Position numbers and translations under genes: made by a program. From NCBI RefSeq assembly GCF_022063185.1, contig NZ_CP091913.1, forward strand, positions 4,813,141 through 4,877,140: a stretch of DNA of 64,000 nt. The letters are read 5' to 3'. How positions within the stretch are numbered: the stretch's first letter is position 1; the number at the start of each line of letters is the position of its first letter. The notes beneath the pieces are model-generated. The model saw only the letters and a program-made list of their open reading frames with translations. It did no database searches and was not told the DNA's origin. Source of the stretch: Nostoc sp. UHCC 0870. Lineage in GTDB: Bacteria; Cyanobacteriota; Cyanobacteriia; Cyanobacteriales; Nostocaceae. This document shows positions 1-9,353 of this stretch, one piece after another.

Positions 1-31
1 GGCAATATTTTTTGATGAGAATTAACTAGCA

Positions 32-1009
32 TTAATTTTTATCCAGGTATTTAAATAAATCATCTAAGATGGCGTTTGCTGACAGGATATTTCCGAAAAT
101 CCAGTAACTTGAATTAACAGTATAGATTCGTTGATTTTGAACAGCTTTCAGGTTTTGCCAAAGTGGACTATTCTGATATTTTTGAAAAGTTGGTTCTGCA
201 CCCGGATCTAAAACTATAAATAAAATATCAGCATTGATTAAATCTAAACGTTCTAAACTAACTGAAACCAAAGGCTGATTTTCATTAGTAGTAAGTTGAT
301 TTTGAATTTCTGGTAGAGGGATTCCGACTTCTGTAATTAGACTACCAGGAAATGAATATTTAGTGCGAAATTCTGTAAATTGATTACCAGCATAAAAACG
401 ACTAATAGAAACTGTTTTTCCTTTGAGGTTATGATTGACAAATATGCGTATTTTTTCAACTCGTTGTTGATATTCGTCAAGTAATTTTTTTGCCTGTTCA
501 CTTTTACCTGTTGTCTCAGCAATACGTGAGAACGCATCTTTCCAACCAAATTGTATATAATCAAATGTTACTGTCGGTGCTATTTGGGAAAATAATTTAT
601 ATTGTTCTGCACTAATAGAAAAACCTAAAATTAAATCTGGATTTAACTGCACCATTTTTTCTATATTTGGTTGACTATCTTTTCCTAAAGAAACAACACC
701 TTCAGCTTTTTTACCCAACTTTGGTATTATGCTTCCTGCAATATTAGGCTGTATTGCTGCTACTGGTTTTAAGTCCAGTGCTAACAACGCTTCCATAGAA
801 GTTTCATCTAAAGCGATTATGCGTTGAGGTTGTAAAGGAATACAGCTTTCTCCTAATTCATGCTTAATAATTCGACATTCTGATGTAAGAGACTTGACTT
901 TTGATGAGTAGGTTTCTTGAGAGGAAAAAGTATAACAGCCTTTGAGAAATATTACAGCTAGGGTGATGATCAAAAATAATTTGATATGATAAAACCATTT
1001 TCTAATCAT
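32..1009 (-). CDS. Iron-siderophore ABC transporter substrate-binding lipoprotein (FecB/FhuD type)
   Basis: Periplasmic binding protein expected to pass a ferric siderophore from an outer-membrane receptor to an inner-membrane ABC importer. I start it at the ATG at 1009 because this gives a lipoprotein signal peptide, MIRKWFYHIKLF followed by a hydrophobic core and lipobox FLKGC. A longer frame begins at TTG 1090 and would bury the signal. The family hallmark follows: a Cys-containing stretch ending in PQRIIALDETSMEALLALDLKP, then KMVQLNPDLILG and IAPTVTFDY. The end, AILDDLFKYL, is shared with the three paralogues in this window. It lies just downstream of the receptor at 1124-3691 on the same strand. 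No permease or ATPase is visible, so the import partners must be elsewhere. Confidence 0.9.
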   Translation of the reverse strand: MIRKWFYHIKLFLIITLAVIFLKGCYTFSSQETYSSKVKSLTSECRIIKHELGESCIPLQPQRIIALDETSMEALLALDLKPVAAIQPNIAGSIIPKLGKKAEGVVSLGKDSQPNIEKMVQLNPDLILGFSISAEQYKLFSQIAPTVTFDYIQFGWKDAFSRIAETTGKSEQAKKLLDEYQQRVEKIRIFVNHNLKGKTVSISRFYAGNQFTEFRTKYSFPGSLITEVGIPLPEIQNQLTTNENQPLVSVSLERLDLINADILFIVLDPGAEPTFQKYQNSPLWQNLKAVQNQRIYTVNSSYWIFGNILSANAILDDLFKYLDKN

Positions 1010-1123
1010 TGCATCATTTGGCGATGAATTGAGTAATAAAACAGCCCTCAGAACATTCAAGTGCTGTATGTAATTTGCCATAAATCGCAATTTTAAAAAC
1101 TACCCATTTGAGTAATTTGTAAA

Positions 1124-3691
1124 TTACAATTGCCAGCCCAATGTAAATTTCACAGTACGGGGTGCGCCAGGAGAAACGCGCAAAATGCCACTAGCTGCTT
1201 CAAAATACTCATTATCAAACAAGTTCTGTAAATTTAAAGCAGCACGGAAATTATTTCGGCGATAAAACAAGGCAGCATCAGTCCGTAAATAACCCGGCAG
1301 ACTAAAGCTATTATTTAAATTTCCCTCTCTTTCTCCTACATAAAAGAGTCCTAAACCAAATCCTAAACCTTGGAGATTCCCTTTTTGAAGTTCGTAGGTA
1401 CTCCACAAACTAATCGCGTGTTCTGGCACGTTACTAAGGCGGTTTCCGACTGGAAGATCATTGTCTTCAGTAATTTGTGCATCGGTGTAAGCGTAGCCAC
1501 CAATTATTTTCCATCCTGGTGCAATTTCACCTGTGATATCTACTTCAAAACCACGACTTCTTTGTTCCCCTGTCTGGATAGAAGTATTTCCGCTTGGATC
1601 CCTGAGATCAGTAGTGAGAACGTTTGAGCGGGTGAGTTGGTATAAAGCTAGACTTGAAGAAAGATTTTTTGTCCAATCTACTTTTACCCCCACTTCATAT
1701 TGAGTTCCCTTTTCTGGTTCAAAAAGTCTGTTATCGAAATTTGTCCCAGTGACTTGTTCAAAGGAACGGCTATAATTAGCGTATAAAGAAACGGCTTGAC
1801 TCGGTTGATAGACAATACCAATTCGTGGGCTAAATGCTTCATCCTGCTGAAAAGATGTGGTTTCGCCTTGAGCATCTTCTATTTTTTGGCTGACAATATC
1901 AAATCTTCCACCTAGAACTAACTTCAAGTTTTCTGAAAAGGAAATTTGGTTTTGTAAATAAATGCCTAAACCATTAGAAATGAAAGGTTCATCTTCAAAT
2001 TCGCTCAGAACTTCACCAACACTATCACGGCGATAAATGGGATTAAAAATATCTATAGAACCAAGCTCTTGTCTGAAGTTTCTGCCTTCATTGTAATAAA
2101 CATCTCTCGACAGGTCAATACCGACTAGCAATTTGTGTTCGATATTGCCTGTTTTGAAATTTCCGAGAATATTGGTATCTAAATTGTATGCTTGTTGGGC
2201 AAATGCAGCGACAATTAAACCCCTTCTAAGAGTGCGATTATCATCTAAAAGTGCTGAGGGAAATAGAGAGTTTTGTCTCGCACTTAAGTAGGAAAAATTA
2301 AAGTTATTGCGGAACTGCCAATTTTCGTTAAACCGGTGTTCAAAATTATAGCCAATTCGCAGAGATTGACGATTATTTTTATCAATCTCATCAAAAGGTT
2401 CGCCAAGAAAACGATTACGAGGGATTTTACCGTTAGGATTAGGTAATACTGTACCCACAGCAGGTAAACCCCGGTCATTGGGTTGTTTTTGGTTTGAATA
2501 CTCGGTTTCTAAAGTTAATTGGGTGTTCTTACCCATCAGCCAAGTTAAACTGGGGGCAATAAAGAAACTCTCTCTCTCAAAAAAATCAACAAATGTATCT
2601 GTTGTTGATGCAGATGCGTTTAACCGATATAGTAAAGTTTTTTCATTATTTAATGGACCTGTAAAATCTATAGAACCGCCATAGGTGTCAAAACTGCCAA
2701 TAGTTCCTTCAAAGGAATAAGAAGGAATACTTTGAGGTTTTTTCGTGACAATATTAATTGTTCCTCCAGCACCACCTTGACCAAATAGAACCGAGGCTGG
2801 TCCCCGCAAAACTTCTATCTGCTCTATATTCTCGGTATTCACATTAGTTGTGATGTTAGTATCGTCTTTTAGTCCGTTGCGGATGATATTACGGTTACTA
2901 AAACCACGTATGGTAAAGCCTTCAAAAACAGAACGTTCCGAGCTATTAGATATTACACCTGGTGCATTTCGTAAAGCGTCGTTTAAACGCCTGACTTGTT
3001 GATCTTGCAGGACTTGTCGAGGAATTACCTGAATTGCTTGAGGTATATCACGCAGGGAAGTATCTGTTTTAGTTCCAGTAGAGGCGTTAGGTACTCGATA
3101 ACTATTCCGTTCACCTGTGACAACCAATTCAATAGGTTCATCACTTTGGGCTGTTACTTGTTCTGGTGGTGTTTCGCTTCTCGTTTGTTCTGGTTGTTCT
3201 GGTGGCTGTGTCGTTACAGCTACAGGTGCAAGTGCAAAGATTAAACCTTCATCACTATCAAATAACTCTGCTGTTGGTAAACCCGCTTCACCTGTGACTG
3301 TTACCCGTACAGTATTAGCATCAGCTTGAGTAACAATCACAGATACAATCCCGCTTACTGGATTAGCAATGCTAAATTCTTTACCTTCCGGTAGTGCTAA
3401 GACTGCATTAGGGACATCTGCAATATAATTATTCTCTGCACTTTTAATCACAGGTCGCAGTGCATCTGGTTTAGCACTTTCTAAAGTCACTTCGATACCT
3501 TTATCTGTGGAAGTGACTTTTACACCTGTCACTTCCACAGATGCAACATCATTTTGTTGTGCCAGTAGTAACTTCGCCGTACTGATAGAATGATGTGATT
3601 TGGTTTCCGCAACAGCTGGTTGTAAAAGCAATGATACAAGTGCCAAGACAATCCCGGCTGAGATAATTTCTTTCGATGGTCGAGACTCCAT
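1124..3691 (-). CDS. TonB-dependent ferric siderophore receptor with N-terminal AMIN domain
   Basis: Outer-membrane gated beta-barrel for ferric siderophore uptake. Order of parts: signal peptide (residues 1-28, ending QPAVAE), AMIN domain (about 52-155, VEVTGVKVTSTDKGIEV to DEGLIFALAP), Pro/Gln/Thr-rich linker, TonB box IELVVTGER (about 186-194), plug with RDIPQAIQVIP, IEQIEVLRGPASVLFGQG and GGTINIVTKKP, then a barrel ending KFTLGWQL. At about 855 residues it is full length for this cyanobacterial class, and it is the only one of the four receptors here that looks intact. The ATG at 3691 is preceded by GAGG; a GTG at 3700 is the alternative. The first 156 residues and the promoter are nearly identical to those of the receptor at 5086-7419, while the barrels are unrelated in detail. 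AMIN may anchor the protein to the periplasm or cell wall, which is inference. Confidence 0.95.
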   Translation of the reverse strand: MESRPSKEIISAGIVLALVSLLLQPAVAETKSHHSISTAKLLLAQQNDVASVEVTGVKVTSTDKGIEVTLESAKPDALRPVIKSAENNYIADVPNAVLALPEGKEFSIANPVSGIVSVIVTQADANTVRVTVTGEAGLPTAELFDSDEGLIFALAPVAVTTQPPEQPEQTRSETPPEQVTAQSDEPIELVVTGERNSYRVPNASTGTKTDTSLRDIPQAIQVIPRQVLQDQQVRRLNDALRNAPGVISNSSERSVFEGFTIRGFSNRNIIRNGLKDDTNITTNVNTENIEQIEVLRGPASVLFGQGGAGGTINIVTKKPQSIPSYSFEGTIGSFDTYGGSIDFTGPLNNEKTLLYRLNASASTTDTFVDFFERESFFIAPSLTWLMGKNTQLTLETEYSNQKQPNDRGLPAVGTVLPNPNGKIPRNRFLGEPFDEIDKNNRQSLRIGYNFEHRFNENWQFRNNFNFSYLSARQNSLFPSALLDDNRTLRRGLIVAAFAQQAYNLDTNILGNFKTGNIEHKLLVGIDLSRDVYYNEGRNFRQELGSIDIFNPIYRRDSVGEVLSEFEDEPFISNGLGIYLQNQISFSENLKLVLGGRFDIVSQKIEDAQGETTSFQQDEAFSPRIGIVYQPSQAVSLYANYSRSFEQVTGTNFDNRLFEPEKGTQYEVGVKVDWTKNLSSSLALYQLTRSNVLTTDLRDPSGNTSIQTGEQRSRGFEVDITGEIAPGWKIIGGYAYTDAQITEDNDLPVGNRLSNVPEHAISLWSTYELQKGNLQGLGFGLGLFYVGEREGNLNNSFSLPGYLRTDAALFYRRNNFRAALNLQNLFDNEYFEAASGILRVSPGAPRTVKFTLGWQL

Positions 3692-3788
3692 ACCCCTCAC
3701 TCCACAAAGTCAAACTCAATATTGCAAGTAATTTGCAACTGTCTGTGGAAAGAGTTTATGTAATTTATCTGATGTAAGTCTACATAGT

Positions 3789-3820
3789 AGACGGAGAGTT
3801 TTAGACCATAGACGGAGAGT
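3789..3820 (-). promoter_or_regulatory. Candidate AraC-type operator: direct repeat AGACGGAGAGT with 21-bp period
   Basis: AGACGGAGAGT occurs at 3789-3799 and again at 3810-3820, exactly 21 bp (two helical turns) apart, in the 246-bp gap upstream of the receptor at 1124-3691. AraC-family dimers typically bind tandem half-sites on one face of the helix. The same arrangement is conserved at 7517-7548 before the second receptor. The likely cognate regulator is the AraC protein at 7636-8655; this assignment is inference. Confidence 0.5.
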
Positions 3821-3937
3821 GTGATTAATTTTTGACATTAACCTGTAAGTAAGCAGCAAATATCTTGCAATAGGTTGTAATTCAAAGATATTAGGGGCGG
3901 GTTAAACAGTAATGGACTAGGCCCCGCCTTTGGCGCG

Positions 3938-4930
3938 TTAACTTTTCGCATCTACTAAATAATCAAATAAATCATCAATTACTTTGTGAGCAGCAAGAAT
4001 ATTTGAACCTCGCCAAAAGTGACGATTAACAACATATACTTGGTTCTGTTTTACGGCTTTGAGTTTATGCCAAAGAGGGTGATTTTGATTTCTTTTCAAA
4101 GCTTTTGCACCATCTTCATCCATCCAATGGCTAGTAAAAATTACATCTCCATCGGCATCTTCTTGCATGGTTTCTAAACCAAATGTAATGTATCCGCCTT
4201 TAGTGACAACTTCTTGGGCGGAAGGACGCTGTAAACCTGCATCTGCTAGAATCGTCCCTGCAAAGGAATTTTTCACATCACACCAGATATAACCTACCAA
4301 TATATCGATGTAGGAAATCTGAAGATTTTTCAGGCGATCGCCCATTTTCAGTTTAAATTCTTCCAGCCGTTGGTGGTAATTCTGCATTAATAATTTGGCT
4401 TGATCTGTTTTATTTAAAACCTGGGCAACATCTTCTAAATGCTGTTTCCAAGAAGGTGTACCTTTCCATTCCAAGAGTACGGTTGGAGCAATCTGTGATA
4501 ATGTATTATATTCTGTACGATGGTACTCTTTGCCAAGAATCAGATCGGGTTTAAGCAGCAAAATTTTTTCAACATCAGGTTCCCATCCCTCACCAACTAC
4601 TTGAATATCCCTGGCTTGTTGGAGATAGGGAGGTAAATCAGCACTTGTTATACCAATCGGTTTCACACCTAAAGCTAGAACATTTGCCAAGGTAGTGTGA
4701 GCTAAAACAACGATACGTTGAGGATTTTGGGGAACACAGGTTTCTCCCATTTTGTGCTTCACTACATAACAGGGTGTAGGATTCAATTTGATAGTTTGTA
4801 CTTTGCTATGTTCATGATTAATTACTATATGGCTACAAGCCACAATGACAATAGGTGTAAAAATAGGGAGAAATAGACATCTAAACACAGATTGTTTCCC
4901 AATTAAAGCCCAAATTTTATTTTTTATCAT
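3938..4930 (-). CDS. Iron-siderophore ABC transporter substrate-binding lipoprotein (FecB/FhuD type)
   Basis: Paralogue of the binding protein at 32-1009. The start is placed at ATG 4930, preceded by GGAGG; an upstream in-frame TTG (4945) is less likely. It has a signal peptide with lipobox VIVAC, then CYVVKHKMGETCVPQNPQRI, which matches the CRVVQHAMGETCVP motif of its other paralogues, then KILLLKPDLILG, QIAPTVLLEW, and a C-terminal VIDDLFDYLVDAKS. It follows the truncated receptor at 5086-7419 on the same strand, giving receptor-lipoprotein order as in the other modules. It appears intact. It probably binds a ferric siderophore in the periplasm; the ligand cannot be read from sequence. Confidence 0.9.
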   Translation of the reverse strand: MIKNKIWALIGKQSVFRCLFLPIFTPIVIVACSHIVINHEHSKVQTIKLNPTPCYVVKHKMGETCVPQNPQRIVVLAHTTLANVLALGVKPIGITSADLPPYLQQARDIQVVGEGWEPDVEKILLLKPDLILGKEYHRTEYNTLSQIAPTVLLEWKGTPSWKQHLEDVAQVLNKTDQAKLLMQNYHQRLEEFKLKMGDRLKNLQISYIDILVGYIWCDVKNSFAGTILADAGLQRPSAQEVVTKGGYITFGLETMQEDADGDVIFTSHWMDEDGAKALKRNQNHPLWHKLKAVKQNQVYVVNRHFWRGSNILAAHKVIDDLFDYLVDAKS

Positions 4931-5085
4931 TAACCTCCAAGTCAATAAATATACAAAATGTAGGGTGCGTCAGTCCGAGAAAACCTAACTATAACAAGAC
5001 ATTATTCATACTGACGCACCCTAACACCATACATTACAGCAGATTTCAGGTAAATGAGATACAAAATTTAAGAATAAACCAGATA

Positions 5086-7419
5086 CTAAGAGACTTTCAA
5101 GCCTGTTCCCTGTTCCCCCAACCCTGTTCCATGCTGTAAATGTGTGATTTTAATGTAAGTATTAGCGTCAAAAATTGATTTTGCGCTTTTGCCTAATTTC
5201 CATTTATCGCTCGGTTGCCAATCTGCTGCTAATTCAATACCATAATTGCGTTGGGGAGCGCGTAAAATTCTAAAATCACTGCCAAAGTCTTCAAATTGAA
5301 CCGTAGTTCCTAAACTGGAATAACTATAAAATCCAGCGAGGGAAGCTTGGAAATTATTCCACTGTCCACGAATTCCTAATTCGTAGCTATCAACTTTTTG
5401 TGGTGCTGATAATTCCACATCTTCAGCAAAATTGAAACCCGCTTGGGGACGCTGTACTATGCGAGAAATATTAGGTAATGAAAATCCTTGAGCAAAATTA
5501 GCAAAGAAACTAATTGTTGGGGTGGCTTTGTAAACTACACCCGCATTAAATACCACATCATCTAAAGTTTTCTCCCCACCTCGATAAGATAGTGCAGTTT
5601 GTCCATCTACCCAATTATCAACAACTGACACATTAATATTTTCATAACGTACCCCACCACTCAGGAATACTTTTTCACTTGCTTCCCATTTTACTTGAGA
5701 AAATAAACCCAAGTTTTTGGTAGTAAAAGGAGCGATGCGAATTGATGAACCGATTTTTCTTGCTATTCTGCCATTGCTGTTGTCAAACTCTGCAACATCA
5801 AATAAATCGTAATCGCCTTTACTATCTTCACTGGAATAATCTGCGCCCCACAGTAAATTCAAGTTATTTGATAAAGCTGTATCTAACTGTAAACGTCCTC
5901 CAAATCGTTCTGCTTTCACTACCGAACGACCAATATCTAAAATGCTATCTGGATCAAATAAGCGGTTATCAAATAGGGTTGCGGCTGTTTTAGTTTGACG
6001 ATAATATGCCTGTGCTTGTAGTTGACTATTCAAGATATTATTATGGGTGTAGTCGAATTGAATTACAGTTCCTCGGTTAAAAGGATCTGAGGAATTAACA
6101 AAATCAACTGGTCTATCTAGGAGGCGTGCTTTTTGAATTCCTGGGATTGCTCCTACAGTTAAATCATAATCTCCATATTGATTTTGATCATCATTAAAGT
6201 AATTAGCTGTAATTTGCAATCGCTGTTGTGAACCTAATTGAAATCCCAGCTTACCTAAAAAGTTAATCGAAGCACTTTCGGCTTCTGCATCACCAAATAA
6301 TGGTATGCGATCGCCTTCTGCATCAAATGGTTTTCCAAAGCTATCACGGGTGAAAGAAGCGACAAAATCTACCCCTCCTTGCTTACCGGAAATACCGTAG
6401 TTTAAAAAGTTACCAAAACTACCAGATTTGAAATTACCAACGGATCGTACTCCAATTTCTGCACTGGAAACTACTCGGTCTTGAGTTGGTCGTCGGGTAA
6501 TAATATTAATCACCCCACCCGCAGCACCATCACCATAAACAGCACTTAGACCGCGTACTACTTCTATCCGTTCAATAGCCTCAACATCAATGCGACGTAA
6601 ATTAGCGACGGATGTATCATTATCAATATTAGAGCTAATCGGTACTCCATCTACTAATACTAGAGGTGGTCTTCCCCGCAAAGTCTGAGCAAAACTTTGT
6701 TGTGAGTCTGAACTAGCTCCTAAACCTGGAACTGAATTACTCAAAATACTTTGCAAATCTCGATTCACTTTAGTTTGCTGATCAAGTTGCTCACGGGTAA
6801 TCACAGTTACAGAACGTGGTATATTTTGTAGTTCTTCTCCTGTGCGTGTAGCTGTCACTACCAATTCAATAGTTTCATCACTTTCGGCTGTTGGCTGTTC
6901 TGGTGGTGTTTCACTTGTCGGCTGTGATGGTGGCGGTGTTTGTGATACAGTGGGCGCAAACTCAAAAATTAACCCTTCATCACTGTCAAATAACTCTACT
7001 GTGGGTAAACCTGCTTCACCCGTTACCGTTAACCGCACAGTATTAGCATCAACTTGAGTAACAATCACAGATACAATCCCGCTTACTGGATTAGCAATGC
7101 TAAATTCTTTACCTTCCGGTAGTGCTAAGACTGCATTAGGGACATCTGCAATATAATTATTCTCTGCACTCTTAATGACAGGATGCAGTGCTTCTGGTTT
7201 AGCACTTTCTAAAGTCACTTCGATACCTTTATCTGTATTAGTGACTTTTACACCTGTTACTTCCACAGGTGCAACATCATTTTGTTGTGCCAGTAGTAAC
7301 TTTACTGTACTGATAGAATGATGTGATTTAGTTTCCGCAACTGCTGGTTGTAAAAGTAATGATACCAGTGCCAACACAATCCCTGCTGAAATAACCTCTT
7401 TCGCTGGTCGAGACTCCAT
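5086..7419 (-). CDS. TonB-dependent receptor with AMIN domain, C-terminal barrel strands missing
   Basis: Outer-membrane siderophore receptor with signal peptide, AMIN domain (about 52-155), TonB box IELVVTATRTGEE, and a plug with IPRSVTVITREQL, RGRPPLVLVDGVPI and GGVINIITRRP, which is closer to FecA/BtuB-type receptors than to its neighbour. The barrel proceeds normally to ADWQPSDKWKLG and then changes into a low-complexity tail, HLQHGTGLGEQGTGLKVS, encoded by intergenic-type repeat DNA. Roughly 100 residues, including the last strands and terminal aromatic beta-signal, are absent, so assembly by the BAM machinery is doubtful and this may be a pseudogene. The N-terminal 156 residues are almost the same as in the receptor at 1124-3691. 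ATG 7419 is preferred over GTG 7428. Confidence 0.8.
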   Translation of the reverse strand: MESRPAKEVISAGIVLALVSLLLQPAVAETKSHHSISTVKLLLAQQNDVAPVEVTGVKVTNTDKGIEVTLESAKPEALHPVIKSAENNYIADVPNAVLALPEGKEFSIANPVSGIVSVIVTQVDANTVRLTVTGEAGLPTVELFDSDEGLIFEFAPTVSQTPPPSQPTSETPPEQPTAESDETIELVVTATRTGEELQNIPRSVTVITREQLDQQTKVNRDLQSILSNSVPGLGASSDSQQSFAQTLRGRPPLVLVDGVPISSNIDNDTSVANLRRIDVEAIERIEVVRGLSAVYGDGAAGGVINIITRRPTQDRVVSSAEIGVRSVGNFKSGSFGNFLNYGISGKQGGVDFVASFTRDSFGKPFDAEGDRIPLFGDAEAESASINFLGKLGFQLGSQQRLQITANYFNDDQNQYGDYDLTVGAIPGIQKARLLDRPVDFVNSSDPFNRGTVIQFDYTHNNILNSQLQAQAYYRQTKTAATLFDNRLFDPDSILDIGRSVVKAERFGGRLQLDTALSNNLNLLWGADYSSEDSKGDYDLFDVAEFDNSNGRIARKIGSSIRIAPFTTKNLGLFSQVKWEASEKVFLSGGVRYENINVSVVDNWVDGQTALSYRGGEKTLDDVVFNAGVVYKATPTISFFANFAQGFSLPNISRIVQRPQAGFNFAEDVELSAPQKVDSYELGIRGQWNNFQASLAGFYSYSSLGTTVQFEDFGSDFRILRAPQRNYGIELAADWQPSDKWKLGKSAKSIFDANTYIKITHLQHGTGLGEQGTGLKVS

Positions 7420-7516
7420 ACCCCTCACTCCACAAAGTCAAGCTCAATACTGCAATTTATTTGCAACTGTCTGTGGAAAGAGTTTATGTAATTTACGAAG
7501 GGTAAGTCTACATAGT

Positions 7517-7548
7517 AGACGGAGAGTTTTAGACCATAGCGGGAGAGT
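7517..7548 (-). promoter_or_regulatory. Candidate AraC-type operator, second copy (21-bp direct repeat)
   Basis: AGACGGAGAGT at 7517-7527 and the variant AGCGGGAGAGT at 7538-7548 are again 21 bp apart. They lie about 100 bp before the receptor start and about 90 bp beyond the stop of the AraC gene. About 160 bp of surrounding sequence is shared with the copy at 3692-3860, so both receptors probably respond to the same regulator. Confidence 0.5.
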
Positions 7549-7635
7549 GTGATTAATTTTTGACATGAACTTGCAAGTAAGCAGCAAATAGTCAAATAGG
7601 GGAGTAGGTTTAGGGGTTTGTTGGTTCTGTGATTA

Positions 7636-8655
7636 TTAAACGGCTTTTCTGCCTAAGCGACAATCTTGGGGGCTAATACCAAACTTACGCTTAAATGCGG
7701 CGGCGAAGTGACTTTGATTGGCATAACCAACTGTATTGACTACAGTTCTCACGTTCTGCTTTTGTTCCTGTAGCAACTTTCGCGCTATTTCTAGGCGATA
7801 GTCACGCAAATATCCAAATACTGTAGTACCGAATACTTCACGGAAACCGTACTTTAGTTTGTTGTCATTAATACCAACTTTTTTCGCTAAGTCGATTAAT
7901 GACGGTGGATGATCATAGTTTTTGGTTAAAATATCCTTGGCATGATAAATTTTCTCAACATCACCGACTTTGAGATTAATGAGGGGTTGTTTATCTCCCT
8001 CAGTCTCTATCAGTTGAGCAAACTGCAAAGCTAGCAATTCTAATACCTTGCCTTCCAGATACATTTTTTGTATCATCCCTTGATAGGGTACATTGAGCAT
8101 TTGCTGTAATGCTGTCTGCATGGGTAGGGTAATCTTACCGACTGGGCGGTGAAATAGCGATGGAGAGTTACTTTCTAAAAAAGGCTGTAACTGTTTTGGT
8201 AGATGCTCTAGCCCATCAATGAAGGATTTAAAAAAGTCTAGGTCTATACAAATTCTAATTAAATAGATGCGATCGCCTGCAAAATATTGTTCTATTTCTT
8301 CAATATCAGGTAAGTAGAATAAGTAATTATTCCCTACAGTTTCTTGATAATTTTCTGTAACTCCTGGAATCCCTGGACAAATTACATTGTGATTACCTGA
8401 TAAATAAAATTTGGCTGTTAGTACGTAACCACCATAGTGATTAACTATACTATTAACTTGCTGGTAGTAATAATCATCAAAAATTTCTAGAATTAATCCT
8501 GGACGCAATTCAACTACTTGGGAATAAGTATCATATAAGCTGTTGCGGACTCTTTGAATTTGGTCAAATCCTTTAGTATTATACGATACCTCTAAATTTT
8601 CTAAAGTTTCCTGTTCAATTTGATTGATTTGCTCTTCCGTCAGGATATTTGTCAT
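7636..8655 (-). CDS. AraC/PchR-type transcriptional regulator
   Basis: Predicted DNA-binding activator or repressor of iron-siderophore genes. The C-terminal 100 residues hold two helix-turn-helix motifs: PSLIDLAKKVGINDNKLKYGF and VRTVVNTVGYANQSHFAAAF, ending KFGISPQDCRLGRKAV, typical of AraC/XylS proteins. The N-terminal 230 residues form the PchR-like sensing region (PGLILEIFDDYYY, FYLSGNHNVICPG). It is first in the minus-strand series regulator, receptor, lipoprotein, receptor, lipoprotein. In PchR-like systems the ferric siderophore itself is the effector, which would suit this context but is inference. Confidence 0.92.
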   Translation of the reverse strand: MTNILTEEQINQIEQETLENLEVSYNTKGFDQIQRVRNSLYDTYSQVVELRPGLILEIFDDYYYQQVNSIVNHYGGYVLTAKFYLSGNHNVICPGIPGVTENYQETVGNNYLFYLPDIEEIEQYFAGDRIYLIRICIDLDFFKSFIDGLEHLPKQLQPFLESNSPSLFHRPVGKITLPMQTALQQMLNVPYQGMIQKMYLEGKVLELLALQFAQLIETEGDKQPLINLKVGDVEKIYHAKDILTKNYDHPPSLIDLAKKVGINDNKLKYGFREVFGTTVFGYLRDYRLEIARKLLQEQKQNVRTVVNTVGYANQSHFAAAFKRKFGISPQDCRLGRKAV

Positions 8656-8767
8656 GCTTTAACGGCAATTTTAATGAGAAGTTGCAAGTAATTCTTAACT
8701 ATGAAAGTATTAATAGTTAATTTACAACAATCATGAGGATATTAGCAATAAGGAATATATATTATTT

Positions 8768-8962
8768 AGGACTTACACACTGTACAAAAGACTCACTTTG
8801 TGTAATAACCTAAATAGGTCGTTTCAGCCTTTTACAAACCATGCTTTGTTAGTTGCGTAGGTGTAACCCGCCGCAGGTATAACAAAAAGGTAACTGAGAA
8901 ATTTAGCTAAAAGCCCTGAAAAGCATACCTGCTATTTCGGCTTTACTGTCAATGCGTAAGTC
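8768..8962. repeat. MITE-like element with AGGACTTAC terminal inverted repeats
   Basis: A 195-bp segment begins AGGACTTACACACTG and ends TGCGTAAGTCCT, whose reverse complement is AGGACTTACGCA. The termini match except for one or two bases. No protein is encoded. It sits between the AraC gene and the flavodoxin. The same termini are common on small non-autonomous elements in filamentous cyanobacteria. Confidence 0.6.
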
Positions 8963-9353
8963 CTATCATTAATGGGTGTATGGATGATGCGATCGCTCCA
9001 TCATCCTTTGAGATAACTTGTTAATCACCTTTATTATTGGACTTTGGACAAAATATTACTGTAACCAATAATTAATTATTGAAAATATCATTTGTAATAT
9101 TTAAACTTTTTTAAATTGTAAATATAAATATTATTTAATTAGAATCTATTGCAATTAATACTCATTAAGTAGCAATACTTTATAGGGTGTTGACTAACTA
9201 GCAGGGATAACAATAATGCCTATAAATTTTCACCTCAAACACTAATTATAGGCAAAATCTAACCTGTAAAATTTGGGGAATCTCTAGGTATAAACATCCT
9301 CAGTAATAGCAAGCTCAAAAATTCGCTCGTTTAAACCCAGAGGAGATTTGATT
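8963..9353. other. Long A/T-rich leader upstream of flavodoxin
   Basis: A non-coding A/T-rich stretch with one HIP1 octamer near its left end and AGAGGAGA just before the flavodoxin ATG. Segments such as ATTGCAATTAATACTCATTA resemble cyanobacterial Fur boxes only loosely, so I do not assign a site. No open reading frame is convincing. Confidence 0.3.

Noticed and set aside
9061..9200. Fur box upstream of flavodoxin
   Set aside because: Only loose resemblance in very A/T-rich DNA; cannot be told from chance.
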